NCBI GenBank assembly: GCA_015055945.1
Contig: SVHH01000005.1
Location: 1-40,335 of the forward strand
Length of the DNA stretch: 40,335 bases
From: Clostridiales bacterium
Lineage (GTDB): Bacteria > Bacillota > Clostridia > Christensenellales > Borkfalkiaceae
Direction of reading: 5' to 3'
The notes below the pieces were generated by a model. It saw nothing but the letters and a program-made list of their open reading frames with translations, made no database searches and had not been told where the DNA came from. A program made the translations under genes and the position numbers. Shown here one piece after another: positions 7,317 to 14,346 of this stretch; position 1 is the first letter of the stretch; each line of letters begins with the position of its first letter.

Positions 7317-7958
7317 TTAAATACCTTTGGGCATTTCGGTATTAAGCGTGCCTAAAAAATCATTAAAACCAGCAGACTGCATCTTCAACTTTTTATTATC
7401 ATAAGTGATTACACTAACCGATGCGTTTGCCACGTAAGGTATACTAGCCATATCTTTTAAGTCAACACCGCGCACGGCACACTCAAGCCCCCTAATATAC
7501 CCGCCGTGGGATACGATAGCGACAGTTTTACCTATATTGCTTTTAGCAATTCGTTCAATTGCTCTAAAAGCACGGTTGCAAACTTCTTCGTATGATTCCC
7601 CACCCGTACAGCGCGAATGCCCTACGTCGTTTTGCCAAACGGAAAAATCTTCGGGATAAAGCGACGGAAGATCTAAAAACTTCTTACCTTCCCATTCACC
7701 GCCATACATTTCTTTTAACTCAGCATCGATATTTATTTCTAAATCAAGCATTTTTGCAAGCGGTTTTGCCGTTTCAATTGCGCGGGTTAAATCACTTGCA
7801 TATATCGCATCCACCTTATAATTATTAAAAACGTAATTACAAACGAGTTCGGCTTGTTTTATACCCACGTCAGTTAGCATTGCATCGGTATGCCCAGCAT
7901 ATATGCCTTTTAAGTTAGCATCCGTGTTGCCATGCCTTATAATAAGTAGAGTTGTCAT
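7317..7958 (-). CDS. Histidine phosphatase family protein (phosphoglycerate mutase-like)
   Basis: 213 residues. It has the LIIRHGNTDAN signature (Arg8, phospho-accepting His9), SDLTRAIETA with Arg59, the Glu83 region LKEMYGGEWEG and the second catalytic His151 in VSHGGYIRG. All residues of an active branch-1 histidine phosphatase are present. The family covers phosphoglycerate mutases, alpha-ribazole phosphatase and broad phosphatases, and no cobalamin genes are near, so the substrate is open. It has its own promoter (7986-8014) and appears monocistronic. The GGAG site fixes the start. Confidence 0.85.
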   Translation of the reverse strand: MTTLLIIRHGNTDANLKGIYAGHTDAMLTDVGIKQAELVCNYVFNNYKVDAIYASDLTRAIETAKPLAKMLDLEINIDAELKEMYGGEWEGKKFLDLPSLYPEDFSVWQNDVGHSRCTGGESYEEVCNRAFRAIERIAKSNIGKTVAIVSHGGYIRGLECAVRGVDLKDMASIPYVANASVSVITYDNKKLKMQSAGFNDFLGTLNTEMPKGI

Positions 7959-7985
7959 AGTTTACTCCAAAATCTTTATGGTTAA

Positions 7986-8014
7986 AGTATACACTATTAA
8001 CTTGTTTTTGTCCA
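7986..8014 (-). promoter_or_regulatory. Promoter of the histidine phosphatase gene
   Basis: TGGACA (8009-8014), 17-bp spacer, TATACT (7986-7991) on the minus strand; five of six matches in each box. Confidence 0.75.
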
Positions 8015-8043
8015 GCAAAACACTTTTATTATACTAACAATAA

Positions 8044-8076
8044 ACAAAAAGCTCTAAGGTAAAACACCTTAAGGCC
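8044..8076 (-). terminator. Terminator after the acyltransferase-like gene
   Basis: Imperfect stem around TTAAGGT/ACCTTAG with a GTTTT loop, extended by GC pairs and followed on the minus strand by CTTTTTG. It begins right after the stop codon at 8077. Confidence 0.65.
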
Positions 8077-8814
8077 TTATTTGGATTTTTTATAATATTT
8101 CTTTTTAATGTTTTCATAAGGAATAACCGTATGAGTAGGCAAACTTTTTGCAATAGCGGTGATTTGCTCTTTTAAGTATTCAATGATTATCTTTTTATTT
8201 TCTTCAGATGATAGCGAAGAATTATACTTAATAGGCTCACCTAAAACAACCTTTTTTAGTTTAGGTGCAACGTATGCGGGCGTAAAAGCAAGTTCTTTAT
8301 TTGTGTTTTTATAATATAGCCTTGCTACGTCTACAAAATTATCTTGAAACTCATTGATAATATCGTTAAAAGCTTGTCTTTTTTCGGGGAAAATAACTAA
8401 ATCTTCACCTTCTTTAAGTGCATAAACCGATTTTTTTAACGTGCCCATTATGCGCGCGTCTTTATAAACGGCAATGCAATCCGCATTATTAAAAATATAA
8501 GAAAGTGGACGCGCCATCAAGCGGCTAAGTAATTTATAAAACCAACGTACCCCTTTATCCTTATACGGCCAAAAGTCTTGCATAGCGTATTCGGGAATTT
8601 CTTTTTTATCCATCATTTGACCTATGCACCAAATCTTCTTAGACTTAGGGTAATAAAGTTCGAACATAAGCGGACCATGCATTTGCGTATGATTACCAAC
8701 AATAACAGTCGGCTCTTCTAAAATATCTTTCGGAATTTCAAAACGCTTTTTACCATAAAAAAAGGCGACGGTTTTCTTCAAAAAAACGTAAAAACGCGGT
8801 TTTTGTTTACTCAC
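8077..8814 (-). CDS. PlsC-like lysophospholipid acyltransferase family protein, atypical active site
   Basis: About 245 residues. It resembles the 1-acylglycerol-3-phosphate acyltransferase family: TVIVGNHTQMHGPLM in place of the NHx4D block and DLVIFPEKRQ in place of FPEGTRS. The Asp of Hx4D is replaced by Gly (His42, Gly47) and the Gly of FPEG by Lys (145), so catalysis may differ or be lost. The GTG start at 8814 is preferred because GGTGG and GAGAA lie upstream; an in-frame GTG at 8829 would add five residues but has no ribosome binding site. It is last in a tight operon with GtrA and GNAT genes and overlaps or abuts the GtrA stop. Envelope lipid work is inferred. Confidence 0.65.
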   Translation of the reverse strand: MSKQKPRFYVFLKKTVAFFYGKKRFEIPKDILEEPTVIVGNHTQMHGPLMFELYYPKSKKIWCIGQMMDKKEIPEYAMQDFWPYKDKGVRWFYKLLSRLMARPLSYIFNNADCIAVYKDARIMGTLKKSVYALKEGEDLVIFPEKRQAFNDIINEFQDNFVDVARLYYKNTNKELAFTPAYVAPKLKKVVLGEPIKYNSSLSSEENKKIIIEYLKEQITAIAKSLPTHTVIPYENIKKKYYKKSK

Positions 8815-9247
8815 TTTTCTCTTTTCCACCTTTATTCTTCACAGCAGTATCGCAAGAATTGCGATAAACAACGTATCTAGAATACAAAAATTCCAAAGCA
8901 AAGTTTGAAAGCATAGTTACTGCTAAAACTAAATATTCATTAGCACCGTTACTCTCGGCTAAATTCCCTAAAATCGTAGAAACGGGCGTAAACACAGCGT
9001 AAAACAAAAGCACTAAAAGCATTGCAATTTTAACGTTGTTTGCCGACTTAAAAGTATACTTTCTATTTATGGTAAAATTCCACAGCACAGAAAGCAGCAA
9101 ACTAGTTAAATATGCAACCCAGTATCCCCATTTAAATAGTTCGTTAAAAAGCGTGAAAGTTCCGACTTGAACAATTCCCGCACTTATTGAAATCAATAAA
9201 AACTTAAATGCTCTCCAAAATTCTTTTGTGGTGCTTTTATTTTCCAT
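8807..9247 (-). CDS. GtrA family membrane protein
   Basis: 146 residues with four predicted membrane helices (FLLISISAGIVQVGTFTLF, WVAYLTSLLLSVLWNF, IAMLLVLLFYAVFTPV, YLVLAVTMLSNFALEFLY) and the typical NRKYTF motif between helices 2 and 3. GtrA-like proteins are thought to help move polyprenyl-linked sugars across the membrane for wall or polysaccharide glycosylation. The ATG at 9247 is chosen, two bases past the GNAT stop with GAGA upstream, over an in-frame ATG at 9271 inside the GNAT gene. Its stop overlaps the start of the acyltransferase-like gene. No glycosyltransferase is adjacent. Confidence 0.85.
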   Translation of the reverse strand: MENKSTTKEFWRAFKFLLISISAGIVQVGTFTLFNELFKWGYWVAYLTSLLLSVLWNFTINRKYTFKSANNVKIAMLLVLLFYAVFTPVSTILGNLAESNGANEYLVLAVTMLSNFALEFLYSRYVVYRNSCDTAVKNKGGKEKSE

Positions 9248-9249
9248 AA

Positions 9250-10374
9250 TTAAATCTCTTTTTTGAAACAACGACGGCGCTTATGATTTTCAACGTCAAA
9301 ATGTTTCCATATACTTTGAACTTCTTTATTAAGTTCTAATTCAGGACCAGATTCACAATACTTAACGCCATTTTCAATAAGCGTTCTTATCATATGGTCT
9401 ACAATGATTGCGGGTACACCTTTATTTTGATACTCGGGTTTAACGGCAATAAAGAACATCTCCAAGCGGTCATTCTTCCCCCTAAGCGCTTTTAACAGCC
9501 TAAAAATGCCAAACGGAAGAATTTTTCCGTTTGATTTTTTTAACGCCTTTGCAATAGACGGAACTAAAACGGCAAATCCTATAATTGCATCGTTTTTATC
9601 TCTTACAGAACATATGTATTTAAGGTTCATCAAAGATAGATTGTCCTTAATAGTCCTATCAATAACCCTATCTGTAAGCGGAACTGTACCGTATAATTTC
9701 GAGAAAGATTCATCTATAACTTTAAATGCTTCATAAGCATCATTTTTAAGCGATTTAAAGGTATTATACGTGACAAGTTTATACCCGTATTTCCTTTGTA
9801 AATACTCACTAATTTTGGTGTGCTTCTCACTGTAATTCTCAGGCACGGTCAAAAGGTATTCAACCCAGTCAACTTCCTTTTCTAAACCAAGGCGAGTATA
9901 GTGATTGAGATAGTACGGATGGTTATAAAACGTAATTGACATATTAAGTTTATCAAACCCTTCAATAAGCATGCCCTCATGGTCCATATCAGTAAAGCCA
10001 ATAGGCCCAATCACTTTATTGAATCCGCGTTCTTTTCCCCATTTTATAACTTCGTCAAAAAGGGCGGAAGAAACTTCATAATCATCAATAAAATCAAAGC
10101 GAGTGAAACGAATGTTTGAAGTTCCCCACTTTTTGTTCGCTGCATGGTTAATAAGTGCACAAATTCTACCCACGATTTTGTTATCTTTATATGCTAAAAA
10201 TAAACGTGTTTCACAAAAATCATAAGCAACGTTTTCTTCCTTTGTAAAGGTAGAAATTTCATCCGCCCTTAAAAACGGCACGTATGCGGGAACTTTTTTA
10301 TACAGTTTATTAGGGAAATCAACCCACTTTTTTAAGTCTTTTTTATTTACGACTTCCTTAATTTCAACAGCCAT
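9250..10374 (-). CDS. GNAT-superfamily acetyltransferase-like protein (YghO-type)
   Basis: 374 residues with two acetyltransferase-like halves. N-terminal marks are PAYVPFLRAD, RLFLAYKDNKIVGRICALINH and GPIGFTDMDHEGMLIEGFD; the C-terminal half has FFIAVKPEYQNKGVPAIIVDHM, a typical acetyl-CoA-binding loop, and ends with basic RRRCFKKEI. This long form is widespread and uncharacterised. It is first in the GNAT-GtrA-acyltransferase operon, with a promoter at 10431-10458 and a long palindrome in its leader. The AAGGA site supports the start. An acyl acceptor in envelope lipids or glycans is possible but not shown. Confidence 0.78.
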   Translation of the reverse strand: MAVEIKEVVNKKDLKKWVDFPNKLYKKVPAYVPFLRADEISTFTKEENVAYDFCETRLFLAYKDNKIVGRICALINHAANKKWGTSNIRFTRFDFIDDYEVSSALFDEVIKWGKERGFNKVIGPIGFTDMDHEGMLIEGFDKLNMSITFYNHPYYLNHYTRLGLEKEVDWVEYLLTVPENYSEKHTKISEYLQRKYGYKLVTYNTFKSLKNDAYEAFKVIDESFSKLYGTVPLTDRVIDRTIKDNLSLMNLKYICSVRDKNDAIIGFAVLVPSIAKALKKSNGKILPFGIFRLLKALRGKNDRLEMFFIAVKPEYQNKGVPAIIVDHMIRTLIENGVKYCESGPELELNKEVQSIWKHFDVENHKRRRCFKKEI

Positions 10375-10394
10375 TTATTAATCCTTATGTTTAA

Positions 10395-10416
10395 GGGGAG
10401 TTTAATTAAACTCCCC
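10395..10416. other. Perfect 22-bp palindrome in the GNAT operon leader
   Basis: Arms GGGGAGTTTAA and TTAAACTCCCC (10395-10405, 10406-10416) form a perfect inverted repeat 14 bases downstream of the -10 box. No T run follows on the minus strand. It could be a repressor site or an RNA hairpin in the 5' leader. Confidence 0.5.
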
Positions 10417-10430
10417 ATTTTAATACACTA

Positions 10431-10458
10431 ATTATAACAAAATAAATTAAACTAACAA
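10431..10458 (-). promoter_or_regulatory. Promoter of the GNAT-GtrA-acyltransferase operon
   Basis: TATAAT (10431-10436) with TTGTTA (10453-10458) and a 16-bp spacer on the minus strand. A separate 14-bp palindrome, TCAACAATTGTTGA, lies at 10470-10483 between it and the upstream degV stop. Confidence 0.55.
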
Positions 10459-10491
10459 TAAAATTATTATCAACAATTGTTGAAAAATCTA

Positions 10492-11364
10492 TTACATAAA
10501 ATCTTTAACAGATTTTCCGTTAATACGCGGAGTAACAACCAAGCCTACCGCGCCAGGACCTACGTGCGCGCAAACGTTAATCGGCAACATACCCATTACA
10601 AATTGATCTGTGGGAATTTTGTCGGCAACGCTTTCACATATGTAATTAACAACGCGTTCATCAACATTGAACTGAATTATAGTATAATCGTAATCTTTCA
10701 AAGGATAACTTATAATACTTTCATTGATTTTATCAATAAGCGTACGCTTAACGTTACGAACCATACCTTGTTTTTCCAAAGCACCGTCAATCATATAAAT
10801 TAAAGGCTTAATACCGATTGAATTACCGATAAGTGCAACTGTGGGAGAAATTCTTCCACCGTTTTTTAACGCATTCAAGTTTTCAGGAATAACCATCAAA
10901 GGAGTATTAGTTCTTGTATTTTCAAGATTTTTAACGATATCTTCAATGGGTGTGCCCTTTTGTACTTCATCATAAGCATAAAATACTTGATAAAGCATAT
11001 GGGTTGAAACTGACAGAGAATCAACAACGGTAAGTTTACCCTTGAAGTTTTGTTCAGCAACGTTCTTGAACAATTCATACATTGAAGATAGTTTACTTGA
11101 AATTGTGAAGTGAACGATGTGATCGTAACCTTCTGCAAACAATTTTTCAAAATATTCAATAACTTCGCCAAGTGGCGGAGTTGAAGTTTTAATGTTTTTG
11201 TTAGCACGCATTGCAACTGCCAACTCGTCGTGCTCAATAGTAACACCGTCAAGATATTCTTGTCCGTCTATAATTACATTAAGTGGAAAAACGTTAATGC
11301 CCGTTTTATCGAAAACGTTTTTATTAACACGGCTTGATGAATCTGTAGAAATTAAAACTCTCAT
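10492..11364 (-). CDS. DegV family protein (fatty-acid-binding), second copy
   Basis: 290 residues from the ATG at 11364, which has AAAGGAG five bases upstream; an upstream in-frame extension lacks such a site. Family marks: MRVLISTDSSSRVN, TSTPPLGEVIEYF, the SSKLSSMYELF lipid-site motif, NGGRISPTVALIG and CAHVGPGAVGL. It is only distantly similar to the DegV at 3045 and lacks that gene's operator palindrome, so the two may bind different fatty acids. Two TATAAT-like boxes lie in the divergent region upstream, neither with a clear -35. No convincing terminator follows it. Confidence 0.87.
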   Translation of the reverse strand: MRVLISTDSSSRVNKNVFDKTGINVFPLNVIIDGQEYLDGVTIEHDELAVAMRANKNIKTSTPPLGEVIEYFEKLFAEGYDHIVHFTISSKLSSMYELFKNVAEQNFKGKLTVVDSLSVSTHMLYQVFYAYDEVQKGTPIEDIVKNLENTRTNTPLMVIPENLNALKNGGRISPTVALIGNSIGIKPLIYMIDGALEKQGMVRNVKRTLIDKINESIISYPLKDYDYTIIQFNVDERVVNYICESVADKIPTDQFVMGMLPINVCAHVGPGAVGLVVTPRINGKSVKDFM

Positions 11365-11546
11365 TAGTTCTCCTTTAACCTTATTAAGCATCTGGTAAAT
11401 TATAAACAATACTTTGCCATTCTGCACTTAATTATATCACTGTAAAATTAACTAAATATAAACTTTTAATACTTTTTAATTTTGATTTAAAGTATTAAAT
11501 TTAAGTTAAAAAACGACAAAATTAACTCATTTATTTTACAAATGGC

Positions 11547-11575
11547 TTGCAATCACTGTTTTTTAGTGTTAAAAT
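11547..11575 (+). promoter_or_regulatory. Promoter of the alpha/beta hydrolase gene
   Basis: TTGCAA (11547-11552), 17-bp spacer, TAAAAT (11570-11575). It lies in the 242-bp region divergent from degV. Confidence 0.65.
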
Positions 11576-11606
11576 AGTACCACAAAAATAGTTTTAAGGC
11601 TAAAAA

Positions 11607-12563
11607 ATGGATAATAAAATAATAATTCTTATAATAATTGCAATATTGTTAATTTTGGCTGTCTTCTTGTTATCTTTTATATGCTATAGAATTGTGTTTT
11701 ATTCTTCACCGATGAAACGCATAAAAAAAGGTAATGAATATTCTCTACAAGAAAACAAAATGTTTAAGCCTTATCGCGAAATTATGATTGATTTCATTAA
11801 AAAAGCGCGTGCAACCCCGCATATTAACGTTTTCACGACTTCCTATGACGGACTTAAACTTAGCGGTAGATATTTTGAATACTCCCCCGACGCACCTATT
11901 GAAATCATATTCCACGGCTACCGCGGAGATTCAGAAAGCGATTTAAGCGGTGCGGTCATAAGATGTTTTGCAATTAAACACAGTGCTCTTTTAGTTGACC
12001 AGCGCGCAAGTGGCAAAAGTGAAGGAAACACAATCACTTTTGGTGTTAAAGAATATAGAGACTGCCTACCTTGGATAAACTATGTTATAGAAAACATCAA
12101 CAAAGACGCTAAAATAATTTTGTGCGGTGTTTCAATGGGTGCAACAACAGTTCTTAATACTTGTAATCTTGACCTACCAAAAAACGTTAAAGCAATCATG
12201 GCAGACTGTGGATTTACTTCACCAAAAGAAATAATTTGTAAAGTAATGAAAGAAGATATGCACTTGCCAGCAAAACTTCTTTATCCATTCGTCAAACTCG
12301 GCGCAATAATATTCGGCAATTTTAATCCCGACGAAATCTCACCTATCGAAACGGTAAAAAATAGCAAACTTCCCATCTTTTTAGTGCACGGTGATGATGA
12401 CAAATACGTGCCCTATGATATGAGTGTTAAAATATTTAACGCATGTACTTCGGAAAAATATTTTGCTACGATAGAGAATGCTGGGCACGGCTTAGCATAT
12501 ATCGTAAATCCCGAAAAATACGTTAAAGAAATGCAATTCTTTTGTGATAAATACGTCAAATAA
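11607..12563 (+). CDS. Membrane-anchored alpha/beta hydrolase
   Basis: 318 residues. One hydrophobic helix (about 4-27) anchors the protein, probably with the hydrolase domain outside. The catalytic triad is readable: nucleophile Ser176 in GVSMGAT, Asp264 or Asp265 in LVHGDDDKYVP and His294 in NAGHGLAY; the oxyanion loop is FHGYRGD (102-108). It resembles the YqkD/BAAT-like hydrolases of Bacillota, whose substrates are unknown. The gene is alone on the plus strand, with its own promoter and a strong terminator at 12577-12609. AAGGCT is the only ribosome binding site. Confidence 0.85.
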   Translation: MDNKIIILIIIAILLILAVFLLSFICYRIVFYSSPMKRIKKGNEYSLQENKMFKPYREIMIDFIKKARATPHINVFTTSYDGLKLSGRYFEYSPDAPIEIIFHGYRGDSESDLSGAVIRCFAIKHSALLVDQRASGKSEGNTITFGVKEYRDCLPWINYVIENINKDAKIILCGVSMGATTVLNTCNLDLPKNVKAIMADCGFTSPKEIICKVMKEDMHLPAKLLYPFVKLGAIIFGNFNPDEISPIETVKNSKLPIFLVHGDDDKYVPYDMSVKIFNACTSEKYFATIENAGHGLAYIVNPEKYVKEMQFFCDKYVK

Positions 12564-12576
12564 TCATTATTAAAAT

Positions 12577-12609
12577 AAAAAGAGAGAACAACTCGTTCTC
12601 TCTTTTTTT
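12577..12609 (+). terminator. Terminator of the alpha/beta hydrolase gene
   Basis: AAAAAGAGAGAAC and GTTCTCTCTTTTT form a 13-bp stem with a 5-nt loop followed by more T. The A run on the left could also stop transcripts arriving from the tRNA side. Confidence 0.92.
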
Positions 12610-12713
12610 ATTAACGATTTTTAGTCTATTATATCACACATAATCAAGTTAAAAAACATTAGTTTTTAATTGTTATTTTACGTTTAAGTATTTATTTAAG
12701 CTGTGCTTATTTA

Positions 12714-12730
12714 TTGGTGCGGATAATAGG
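12714..12730 (-). repeat. Second copy of the tRNA-Leu 3' end
   Basis: TTGGTGCGGATAATAGG matches 16 of 17 bases of the tRNA-Leu 3' end plus CCA at 12886-12902, in the same orientation and 172 bp away. It resembles a duplicated attachment site or the remains of a second tRNA gene; no matching 5' half is present. Confidence 0.7.
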
Positions 12731-12733
12731 TAA

Positions 12734-12836
12734 TTCCCCTATTAGGGGAAATGTCGCACACAACTATCTTGACCGACCTTTGCGACAAAAGGGTTGCCGT
12801 CCCCTGCTAAGGGATTGAACCGCAGGTTCAAATGCA
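12734..12836. other. Hairpin-rich segment downstream of tRNA-Leu
   Basis: This gene-free stretch (part of 12564-12886) holds four inverted repeats: TTCCCCT/AGGGGAA (12734-12750), TGTCGCA/TGCGACA (12752-12758 with 12781-12787), GGTT with inner TCCC pairing GGGA and AACC (12792-12821), and TTGAACC/GGTTCAA (12815-12831). The last two share AACC and cannot both form. GCAGGTTCAAAT (12822-12833) equals 12 bases of the tRNA-Leu T-arm but in opposite orientation. No coding frame is seen. The rest, 12610-12713 and 12837-12885, is plain A+T-rich DNA. Confidence 0.55.
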
Positions 12837-12886
12837 GTAAAGAAACATAACCTTAAGTTACATTTGCTTAGTTGTTAGTTACACTT

Positions 12887-12969
12887 TGGTGCGGATAACA
12901 GGATTTGAACCTGCACGGTCTCCCATTAGAATCTGAATCTAACGCGTCTGCCAGTTTCGCCATATCCGC
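12887..12969 (-). tRNA. tRNA-Leu (anticodon CAG)
   Basis: Read on the minus strand: acceptor GCGGATA pairs with TATCCGC, discriminator A, and an encoded CCA. The D-arm region ACTGGCAGACGCG, anticodon stem TTAGA/TCTAA around loop TTCAGAT (anticodon CAG), a long class II variable arm and T-arm CAGGTTCAAATCCTG complete it. It lies 25 bases after the Dabb gene and is probably cut from that transcript, since no separate promoter is seen. A partial copy of its 3' end lies 172 bp downstream. Confidence 0.97.
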
Positions 12970-12973
12970 TTAA

Positions 12974-12996
12974 AATATCAAGCAGTGCTTGATATT
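12974..12996 (-). other. Perfect palindrome between the Dabb gene and tRNA-Leu
   Basis: Arms AATATCAAGCA and TGCTTGATATT (11 bp) around one base overlap the Dabb stop codon and end five bases before the tRNA. On the minus strand TTTT follows. It may be a weak terminator or a processing hairpin. Confidence 0.45.
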
Positions 12997-13279
12997 AGAT
13001 TTCAAAATCTACGGCAACACTCTTTTCGGTTACTGCATGCATATGCTTTTTAACAACACCGCAATGATATGCATCTTGTTGATAATCACTAAGCGCCTTC
13101 ATATCTTCAACCATAACTGACAAAATTACGTCGTAAGAACGAGCAGAATGCAAGCAATCTACGCCTACTTCAATATCTTTAAGCATAGGAACGTTGCCTT
13201 TCATACTTAAAAGAACTTCTTTTGCTTTTTCGGGGCTTTCCCCTTCATTTAACTTAAAACAAACAACGTGTTTAATCAT
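12995..13279 (-). CDS. Dabb (stress-responsive A/B barrel) domain protein
   Basis: 94 residues, a complete single Dabb ferredoxin-like domain: MIKHVVCFKLNEG, LKDIEVGVDCLHSARSYDVILSVMVED, YQQDAYHCGVVKKHMHAVTEKSVAVDFEI. Such proteins form dimeric barrels and mostly have no known role. It is 11 bases downstream of tsaD, with AAGGAG at good spacing, so it belongs to the metK-to-tRNA transcript. Confidence 0.9.
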   Translation of the reverse strand: MIKHVVCFKLNEGESPEKAKEVLLSMKGNVPMLKDIEVGVDCLHSARSYDVILSVMVEDMKALSDYQQDAYHCGVVKKHMHAVTEKSVAVDFEI

Positions 13280-13290
13280 ATTATTTCTCC

Positions 13291-14346
13291 TTAACCTTGA
13301 AGTGAAACTACCGCCTTAGCGTTAAGCGAAAGGTCGGCAAAATTACGCTTTTTATATTGCAAATAACCTTCAGCGCCTATCATAGCACCGTTATCAGTGC
13401 AGTAACGTTTTTCGGGCAAAACAACCTTTATACCGTGCTTTTTTGCCGCATCTAATAGAAATTCTCTTAAATACCCGTTTGCACCAACACCACCAGAAAC
13501 AGCAATCGTTTTATAACCAAACTGCTTAGCAGCATTGACTGCTTTAGATACTAATACGTCGACTGCAGCGTGCTGAAAACTATTAGCGACGTCCGCCCTG
13601 TTGATAGTTTCGCCCCTACTTTCTGTATTATGAACGTAATTTATAACGGCGGTTTTTAATCCACTATACGAAAAATCATATTCGCCACCGTCGTAATTTT
13701 TGAGCATTTTTGGAAGTTTTATATTATTTTCGCCATCTTTTGCAAGTCTTTCAACGTTAGGCCCACCGGGATAGTTAAGTCCTAATACCCTTGCAACCTT
13801 ATCAAACGCTTCACCAACAGCGTCATCTAAAGTACTGCCTAAAACTTTTAAATTATAATAATCTTCAACGGCAATTATCGCAGTGTGTCCACCGCTCGCC
13901 AAAATTGTAATAAAGGGCGGTTCTAAAGTCTTATCAGCAAGATATGATGCAGCAATATGCCCCCTAATATGACTTACGGGGACTAACGGTTTTCCAGTAG
14001 AAAATGCGAGTGATTTTGCAAACGAAACGCCAACGAGTAGCGCGCCTAAAAGCCCAGCGCCTTCAGTTACTGCAAAAGCATCAATATCTTCAAGCGTAAG
14101 ATTTGCGTGCTTTAGGGCATTTTCAGTTGCTGTTAAAATTGCCGTGGTATGCCCACGAGATGCAATTTCAGGTACAACTCCGCCAAAGCGTGCGTGCTCG
14201 GTTGCTGAACTTATGATTTCATCCGCCAAAATTTCCCTACCGTTTTTTATTATTGCAACGGCAGTTTCATCGCACGACGTTTCAATACCCATTATTATAG
14301 GCTCATCTTTTATCGGAGCGTTTTTTATTTTGTCAAAATAACTCAT
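13291..14346 (-). CDS. tsaD: tRNA N6-adenosine threonylcarbamoyltransferase
   Basis: 351 residues. TsaD moves the threonylcarbamoyl group to A37 of tRNAs that read ANN codons, working with TsaB and TsaE. The kinase-like ASKHA fold is marked by IETSCDET (21-28), the metal-binding HIRGH (His126, His130), ASGGHT, GEAFDKVAR and GGVGANGYL. The ATG overlaps the prfB stop by four bases (ATGA), so translation is coupled. Its Shine-Dalgarno element is poor, as expected for coupled genes. TsaB and TsaE are not in this window. Confidence 0.97.
   Translation of the reverse strand: MSYFDKIKNAPIKDEPIIMGIETSCDETAVAIIKNGREILADEIISSATEHARFGGVVPEIASRGHTTAILTATENALKHANLTLEDIDAFAVTEGAGLLGALLVGVSFAKSLAFSTGKPLVPVSHIRGHIAASYLADKTLEPPFITILASGGHTAIIAVEDYYNLKVLGSTLDDAVGEAFDKVARVLGLNYPGGPNVERLAKDGENNIKLPKMLKNYDGGEYDFSYSGLKTAVINYVHNTESRGETINRADVANSFQHAAVDVLVSKAVNAAKQFGYKTIAVSGGVGANGYLREFLLDAAKKHGIKVVLPEKRYCTDNGAMIGAEGYLQYKKRNFADLSLNAKAVVSLQG

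Noticed and set aside
10470-10483. TCAACAATTGTTGA as terminator of the second degV gene
   Set aside because: The stem is A+T-rich and no T run follows on the minus strand, so it is reported only as a possible operator.
11365-11427. Upstream extension of the second degV gene
   Set aside because: The strong AAAGGAG lies just ahead of the ATG at 11364, and the family begins with the RVLISTDSS strand.
12731-12885. CRISPR-like or protein-coding content next to tRNA-Leu
   Set aside because: There is no regular repeat-spacer spacing, and all frames are interrupted within a few codons.
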